In this document: in pieces, positions 60,304-64,000 of the stretch
Numbering within the stretch: position 1 is the first letter of the stretch
Layout: every line of letters starts with the position of its first letter
Source: Cupriavidus lacunae
Lineage (GTDB): Bacteria; Pseudomonadota; Gammaproteobacteria; Burkholderiales; Burkholderiaceae
Length of the DNA: 64,000 nucleotides
Assembly: GCF_003353055.1 (NCBI RefSeq)
Contig: NZ_QKWJ01000006.1
Location: 1 to 64,000, forward strand
Reading direction: 5' to 3'
Program-made: the position numbers and the translations under genes
Notes under the pieces: model-generated
Told to the model about the DNA's origin: nothing
Seen by the model: only the letters and a program-made list of their open reading frames with translations
Database searches by the model: none

Positions 60304-60787
60304 CGCAGAAACGGGTACGCATTGTTGCGCTGCAAGCCCGCTCGCCCTTCTTGCCGCCTCGCAGAAATGGGTACGCATGCGCTTGCCCTCGACAGATCAG
60401 CACAGGCCCGGCCTCGCAGAAACGGGTACGCCCGGCTTGTTTCTAGAGTTTTGAATCGCCCTGCCGTCGCGCAGAAACGGGTACGCCCGTGGATCCTGCG
60501 CCGAAATTAATGCCACGACCGACGCTCGCCGGCCAGGACACCGCACCCGATCTATCCACATGGCGGCCCTGCAGCCAGGACGCAGAAATGGGTACGCATG
60601 ATGCTGCGGAGCAATATCCGCTCGCCGCCGCCAGCATCATCGACCTGCCCGCAGAAACGGGTACGCATTAGCTCAGGTAGATCCGCATTCGCGTTCGCAG
60701 AATCGGGTACGCCCTTGCGCGCATCCCCTGCGCCCGCGCCCCAGAATGACCTGAGCGCTGGCAGGGAATGCGCAGAAACGGGTACGG
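60304..60787 (+). repeat. Iteron array I, eight copies
   Basis: Plus-strand copies start at 60304, 60360, 60415, 60470, 60581, 60650, 60696 and 60771. Most read CGCAGAAACGGGTACGC; 60360 and 60581 have AAATGGG and 60696 has AATCGGG. The first four are 55-56 bases apart and the fifth is 111 bases further on. Confidence 0.9.
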
Positions 60788-60904
60788 AGAGCAGAACCCA
60801 ATCGCCTCAACGTATACGTAGAGTGTAAGCGCTAGCTTTTTCTACAATTAAGGTGTATCATGGAAACTTGGTGACAAGTTCGCCCGGCACCAGCATGGCT
60901 GCGA

Positions 60905-61112
60905 CGCAGAATTGGGTACGGTCTGGCCGCACGGGTCTCCGGACATGCACGCAGAAACAGGTACGCTTGACCCAGGAATTCTCCGGCCGGGCGGGTTCGC
61001 AGAATTGGGTACGCCGCAGAAACGGGTACGCTGTGCCGCCTGAAAGGCCTGATTCAGGGCCGGCGCAGAAACAGGTACGCTTTCGGGGGGTGTAGCGCAG
61101 AAACGGGTACGC
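60905..61112 (+). repeat. Iteron array II, six copies
   Basis: Starts at 60905 (AATTGGG), 60950 (AACAGG), 60998 (AATTGGG), 61015 (standard, directly abutting the previous one), 61064 (AACAGG) and 61096 (standard). A further standard copy is at 61246-61262, and a left half-motif in reverse at 61156-61166. Confidence 0.9.
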
Positions 61113-61162
61113 GCAGGCCCCGAGGCAAGCCTGGAGGCGGCCTGTCGGCGAACTAGTTTCTG

Positions 61163-61314
61163 CGTGGATAACCACCTTGCCGCGGGGTTATCCACCGGTT
61201 TTTGGGCGGAACCTGCGCGTAAACGCCGTTTACGTGCAGCGGCTTCGCAGAAACGGGTACGCCTGGCGGCCCGCCAGCTGTGGAAAAGCCTGTGGACGCC
61301 CCCGGTTATCCCCG
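61163..61314. promoter_or_regulatory. Cluster of DnaA-box-like sites
   Basis: TTATCCACG at 61163-61171 (minus), TTATCCACC at 61188-61196 (plus), TTTTCCACA at 61279-61287 (minus) and TTATCCCCG at 61306-61314 (plus) are each within one or two bases of TTATCCACA. A weaker site, CTATCCACA, is at 60552. Such a cluster beside iterons suggests DnaA takes part in initiation. Confidence 0.7.
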
Positions 61315-61418
61315 CAGAATCCGGTTCGCGCCGACCGCAGATACGGGTTCGGTTGGCCGCAGATACGGGTTCGGCCCTTCGCTGAATCGGGTACGGAACG
61401 CCGCAGAATCGGGTTCGC
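61313..61418 (+). repeat. Iteron array III, five phased copies of a variant motif
   Basis: Starts at 61313, 61336, 61358, 61380 and 61402, that is 22-23 bases apart or two helical turns. These carry GGTTCG instead of GGTACG in four of five copies (for example CGCAGATACGGGTTCGG). The array lies just before the AT-rich stretch and rep, where cooperative Rep binding would open the origin or repress rep. Confidence 0.88.
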
Positions 61419-61423
61419 CGGGG

Positions 61424-61515
61424 TCTCTTTTCTCCTTAAGAATCAAGGGACTGAACTTCACGTATACGGTTTACAAGTAGTTAACCCGTATCGGTATCGT
61501 TTACTGGTAGCTGAT
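61424..61515. other. AT-rich stretch, candidate unwinding element and rep promoter region
   Basis: Clearly AT-richer than its surroundings, with CCTTAAGAATCAA (61434-61446), the palindrome CGTATACG (61461) and GTATCGGTATCG. It follows array III directly. It could be both the DNA unwinding element and the rep promoter; no clear -35/-10 pair stands out. Confidence 0.5.
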
Positions 61516-61624
61516 GGCTGGCGAACCGTGGACAACCCTGGCGGGTTGCCCACCGTCCGCCACCATGCGACCAGCCATTAGATCCACCGGCTTGCAGAAA
61601 CCCCGATCAGCAACGCAATTGCTT

Positions 61625-61643
61625 GCGTACCTGTTTCTGCGTG
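61625..61643 (-). repeat. Inverted iteron immediately upstream of rep
   Basis: Minus-strand CACGCAGAAACAGGTACGC, 51 bases before the rep ATG and opposite in orientation to the array. It is well placed for autorepression of rep. Confidence 0.85.
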
Positions 61644-61694
61644 ACAAGCTTTGCGGCTTCGCGTACAAAGGCGGGTAATCCGAAGCACGCCAAT

Positions 61695-62789
61695 ATGCCC
61701 ATCAAACGCTCCCCGGCCACCACGGGGGATCGCCGCATCCTCGACCTGGACGCCGAACCCTCCCGCATCATTGTTCCCGGCAACGAGAACAACCTGGTTC
61801 CGTCCGAGAAATTCCAGCGTCTGTTCGACGAAGCGCAGGCCATGGAGCGTGAAGACGCCTGGCAAAGCGGCGAGGTCGGCTTTCTGAGCCGCGCCAGTGT
61901 CCAGGTCACGCTGCCGTACCGTGCGCCCAAGGGCGCGCCGCCGGTCTGGACCCGCACCAGCGGCAATATTTCGCTGATGATCCAGCCTGGCTATTTCACG
62001 CAACAGCGCTCCGAGCGTGCCACCAACGGCCGCCAGAAGCTGGTGTCCGAAACGGTGTCGCTGGGCTACCCCTACGGCTCCTATCCGCGCCTGATGCTTG
62101 CCTGGATCGGCAAGGAGATCATGGCGAAGAAGAAGCGCGGCGAATTCACCGGCACGGTGGAAGACCGGCGTATCTCGCTGGGTAATTCGCTGTCCGAGTT
62201 CATGTACAACCTGGGCATCCCGATGGCCACCGGGGGCAAGCGCGGCACCATGACGCTGGTACGCCAGCAGATGATCCGGCTGTTCTCCGCAACCATTGCG
62301 ATCGTGCAGAACAAGTCGACGCCCAGCCAGAACCAGAATCCCAACCATGAGCCGCTGTCGATCGACCGCGTGGGCTACCTGCTGGCCGACCAGCTGTCGA
62401 CCTGGTGGGACCCGATGCAACCGGGCCAGGGTTCGATGTTCGAGAGCTTCGTGGTGCTGTCCGAGCCATTCTTCAACGAACTGGTCAACCGGCCCGTGCC
62501 CGTCGACATGCGCGCGCTGAAGGCCCTCAAGCAGTCGCCGTTCGCGCTTGACGTGTATTCGTGGCTGACTTACCGCTTTTTCACGATCCAGCGCCGCACC
62601 GAGATCCCCTGGGAAGCGCTGCAGATGCAGTTTGGCACCGAAACCGAAAGCGAGCGCAAGTTCCGCGCGCTGTTCCGCAAGGCGCTCAAGGATGTGCTGG
62701 TGGTGTACCCCGGTGCCAAGGTCGATGCGGATTCGTCCAAGGCGCTGATCCTGCAGCCGTCGCGTACCAGTGTGCGGAAACTCGGCTGA
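61695..62789 (+). CDS. Replication initiator protein, RepA family
   Basis: 364-residue plasmid-type initiator (Pfam04796-like RepA), cytoplasmic. Recognisable blocks are LMIQPGYFTQQRSERATNGR, YPYGSYPRLMLAWIGKEIM, FMYNLGIPMATGGKRGTM and WLTYRFFTIQRRTEIPWEAL. It should bind the iterons before it and start replication of the chromid. The start at 61695 (MPIKRSPATTG) has only a weak ribosome-binding site; an earlier in-frame start would read through the inverted iteron. A two-way terminator follows. The nearby parA on the same strand completes a rep-par module. Confidence 0.93.
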   Translation: MPIKRSPATTGDRRILDLDAEPSRIIVPGNENNLVPSEKFQRLFDEAQAMEREDAWQSGEVGFLSRASVQVTLPYRAPKGAPPVWTRTSGNISLMIQPGYFTQQRSERATNGRQKLVSETVSLGYPYGSYPRLMLAWIGKEIMAKKKRGEFTGTVEDRRISLGNSLSEFMYNLGIPMATGGKRGTMTLVRQQMIRLFSATIAIVQNKSTPSQNQNPNHEPLSIDRVGYLLADQLSTWWDPMQPGQGSMFESFVVLSEPFFNELVNRPVPVDMRALKALKQSPFALDVYSWLTYRFFTIQRRTEIPWEALQMQFGTETESERKFRALFRKALKDVLVVYPGAKVDADSSKALILQPSRTSVRKLG

Positions 62790-62831
62790 GTGACTGGCGC
62801 GGCCGGCGTCAGTACCGAGCGGCCCTGAATG

Positions 62832-62866
62832 CAAAAAAGGCAAGCGTTGGACGCTTGCCTTTTTTG
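62832..62866. terminator. Bidirectional rho-independent terminator between rep and csp
   Basis: AAAAAAGGCAAGCG pairs with CGCTTGCCTTTTTT, giving a T run on both strands. It ends rep from the left and the second csp gene from the right. Confidence 0.92.
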
Positions 62867-62915
62867 TTTGCTGCGGACGGATCCGCAGCGGGCGAGGGGA
62901 TCAGCCGAGGCTGGA

Positions 62916-63119
62916 TCAGGCCGGCTTGATCGCCGAAGCCTGCAGGCCCTTCGGGCCTTGCTTGACTTCAAACGTCACGCGCTGCCCATCCTTCAGGGTC
63001 TTGAAGCCCGAACCCTGGATTTCGGAGAAGTGCGCGAACAGGTCTGCACCACCGTCGTCCGGGGTAATGAAGCCAAAGCCCTTGGTCTCGTTGAACCACT
63101 TGACCGTACCGGTTGCCAT
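62916..63119 (-). CDS. Cold-shock protein (CspA family), second copy
   Basis: 67-residue cold-shock domain, with KGFGFI and DLFAHFSEI motifs and the start [15 protein letters not shown]. It differs at many positions from the copy at 59821. AAGGAAA lies before the ATG at 63119. It is transcribed toward rep and ends at the shared terminator. A good promoter at 63245-63273 gives a leader of about 118 bases. Confidence 0.97.
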   Translation of the reverse strand: MATGTVKWFNETKGFGFITPDDGGADLFAHFSEIQGSGFKTLKDGQRVTFEVKQGPKGLQASAIKPA

Positions 63120-63244
63120 AGGAATTTCCTTTTCGAAGCAAGTTCTTGTACACAACGCAAACAACCGTTCAAGCACGTTGAGTTCTCGTAGATACCGAAC
63201 GGAAGCCGACGAGGTTGACATGACTTGACTCGACTGTAGCGCGC

Positions 63245-63273
63245 ATCATAACCACTTTGGATTGCGGTGTCAT
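63245..63273 (-). promoter_or_regulatory. Sigma-70 promoter of the second csp gene
   Basis: On the minus strand ATGACA, a 17-base spacer and TATGAT; each hexamer is one base from consensus. The leader to the ATG is about 118 bases, typical of cold-shock genes. Confidence 0.7.
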
Positions 63274-63419
63274 GTGCGGCGTAATGCGCACTACAGATAC
63301 TTTAGGCACATTGCCGCCTGCTTTTCAAGCAATTTTACGGTCTTGCGCCTTTCCGTGCCGGAGATGGCGGCTTCTGCCCTGGAGGGAGGAAACATAAACT
63401 TTGTAAAATTGGAAAACGG

Positions 63420-63448
63420 TTGATGCATCACCTCGTTTTGGCTACAGT
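63420..63448 (+). promoter_or_regulatory. Candidate parA promoter
   Basis: TTGATG, a 17-base spacer and TACAGT, about 50 bases before the parA start. The palindromes TGATGCATCA (63421) and CTTTCAGCGCTGAAAG (63471) lie within and just downstream, consistent with autoregulation. Confidence 0.5.
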
Positions 63449-63470
63449 TGCGCCTTAAGAATCAACCGCG

Positions 63471-63486
63471 CTTTCAGCGCTGAAAG
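63471..63486. promoter_or_regulatory. Perfect 16-base palindrome before parA
   Basis: CTTTCAGCGCTGAAAG, ten bases before the parA start codon. Its place suits an operator for ParA/ParB autoregulation, or a parS-like centromere site. Confidence 0.6.
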
Positions 63487-63496
63487 AGAGGTCGCA

Positions 63497-64000
63497 GTGC
63501 CAGCCAAAATCATCACAGTCTTTAACCAGAAAGGCGGTTGCGGCAAGACTACGGTCAGCATGCACCTTGCCGGCACACTCGGCCTGCGCGGCGCGCGATC
63601 GATGCTGGTCGATATGGACGAGCAAGGCACCGCCACCCGCTGGGCCGCACAGGCCAGCGACGAACGGCCTTTTCCCGCCTCCGTGATCGGCCTGGCGCCT
63701 TCCGGGGGGGCCATGCATCGAGAGGTCCGCAAATTTGTCCAGGATTATGACTACATCGTGGTGGACTGCCCGCCGGCGGTGCATTCTGCGGCGCCCTCGA
63801 GCGCGCTGCTGATTTCCGACCTGGCCATCATTCCGGTGGTGCCGTCGCCCCCGGATCTGTGGGCGGCAGTGGCGGCCAAGACGCTGGCACGACATGCCCA
63901 GGTCCAGAACGAGTCGCTGCTGATTCGGGTGATGGCCAATATGGTCCAGCGCCGGGTTTCGATTGCCCGTCAGGCGATTGAAATCCTTGGCGATGACGGT
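63497..64000 (+). CDS. parA: ParA-family partition ATPase, N-terminal part (cut by window end)
   Basis: The first 168 codons of a ParA-type ATPase are visible; the gene continues past 64000. Translation starts at a GTG with GAGAGG upstream. The deviant Walker A motif KGGCGKTT is at residues 12-19, followed by MLVDMDEQGTATRWAAQ, and the Walker B-like YIVVDCPPAVHSAA with the switch Asp. There is no N-terminal HTH, so it is the short type Ib-like or chromosomal style. With ParB, expected just downstream, it would segregate the chromid. It is in the same direction as rep but separated from it by a csp gene. Confidence 0.93.
   Translation, partial: MPAKIITVFNQKGGCGKTTVSMHLAGTLGLRGARSMLVDMDEQGTATRWAAQASDERPFPASVIGLAPSGGAMHREVRKFVQDYDYIVVDCPPAVHSAAPSSALLISDLAIIPVVPSPPDLWAAVAAKTLARHAQVQNESLLIRVMANMVQRRVSIARQAIEILGDDG

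Larger units (their letters stand above)
60304..61694. other. Predicted replication origin of the chromid (ori2)
   Basis: About 1.4 kb without genes directly before rep. It contains some 21 copies of the CGCAGAAACGGGTACGC motif or variants, at least four DnaA-box-like 9-mers (61163-61196 and 61279-61314) and an AT-rich stretch (61424-61515). This combination beside rep and parA is the standard layout of an iteron-type origin. The assignment is from architecture, not experiment. Confidence 0.85.
63120..63496. other. 377-base divergent control region, csp / parA
   Basis: It holds the csp promoter, a parA promoter candidate (63420-63448), a 13-mer shared with the rep upstream region (63453-63465) and a perfect 16-base palindrome (63471-63486). 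No gene or iteron copy is present. Confidence 0.65.

Noticed and set aside
60304-61418. CRISPR array
   Set aside because: Short repeats recur, but spacers vary from 0 to more than 100 bases, repeats are only 17 bases with variants, and no cas genes are present; an iteron origin explains it better.

Overview
The window looks like the replication-origin end of the second chromosome (chromid) of a Cupriavidus-type betaproteobacterium. It is GC-rich (roughly two thirds GC by eye), dense in LysR, IclR and AraC regulators and tctC/Bug solute-binding proteins. It has an Entner-Doudoroff cluster in the order edd / zwf-pgl-glk, an order I recall from chromosome 2 of C. necator, and it ends in a plasmid-type rep gene and the start of parA. 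Genus-level placement is inference from gene content, not from a search.

Layout. 1-3,186: a minus-strand operon (BKACE enzyme, DUF1289, DsbA-like, Bug protein, then a cut-off gene) faces a divergent AraC regulator. 4,363-5,181: a large imperfect palindromic repeat. 5.3-8.2 kb: an MFS exporter and argG. 8.5-12.4 kb: a CoA-transferase/Bug/enoyl-CoA-hydratase operon and a LysR gene. 12.7-17.2 kb: small housekeeping and unknown genes, an EamA transporter and a sirtuin. 17.4-24.4 kb: a patatin/outer-membrane-barrel protein, a YedE pair, IclR, a PilZ protein, LysR and LysE. 24.4-27 kb: RNA phosphodiesterase, then an ogt and Ada-AlkA repair pair. 27.2-36.3 kb: M16 protease, an SOS-box gene, acyl-CoA dehydrogenase, OPT transporter, YccF and a hydroxyacid dehydrogenase. 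36,342-37,182: the second copy of the palindromic repeat. 37.3-39.6 kb: a lower-GC purA paralogue with a divergent LysR. 39.7-47.1 kb: histidine kinase, response regulator, glk, pgl and zwf, with edd divergent. 47-59.4 kb: MscS, AraC, MFS, prfC, YihY, small exported proteins, a VpsR-like regulator and an AzgA purine permease. 59.8-64 kb: cspA, iteron-rich origin, rep, a second cspA and parA (cut by the window end).

The most striking signal is a 17-base motif, CGCAGAAACGGGTACGC and close variants. It occurs about 21 times in the 1.4 kb before rep and another 11 times scattered as far as 38 kb away, mostly between genes, becoming denser toward the origin. None is seen in the first 23.7 kb. The origin copies look like Rep-binding iterons, with DnaA boxes and an AT-rich stretch beside them. 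The scattered copies suggest a long-range Rep-titration, handcuffing or domain-marking network for the chromid. Other signals worth attention are a consensus SOS box before an unknown gene, a duplicated AraC-type operator linking a BKACE operon to a distant exporter gene, a sigma-54-like promoter beside a VpsR-like regulator, and the paired palindromic repeats between convergent genes.
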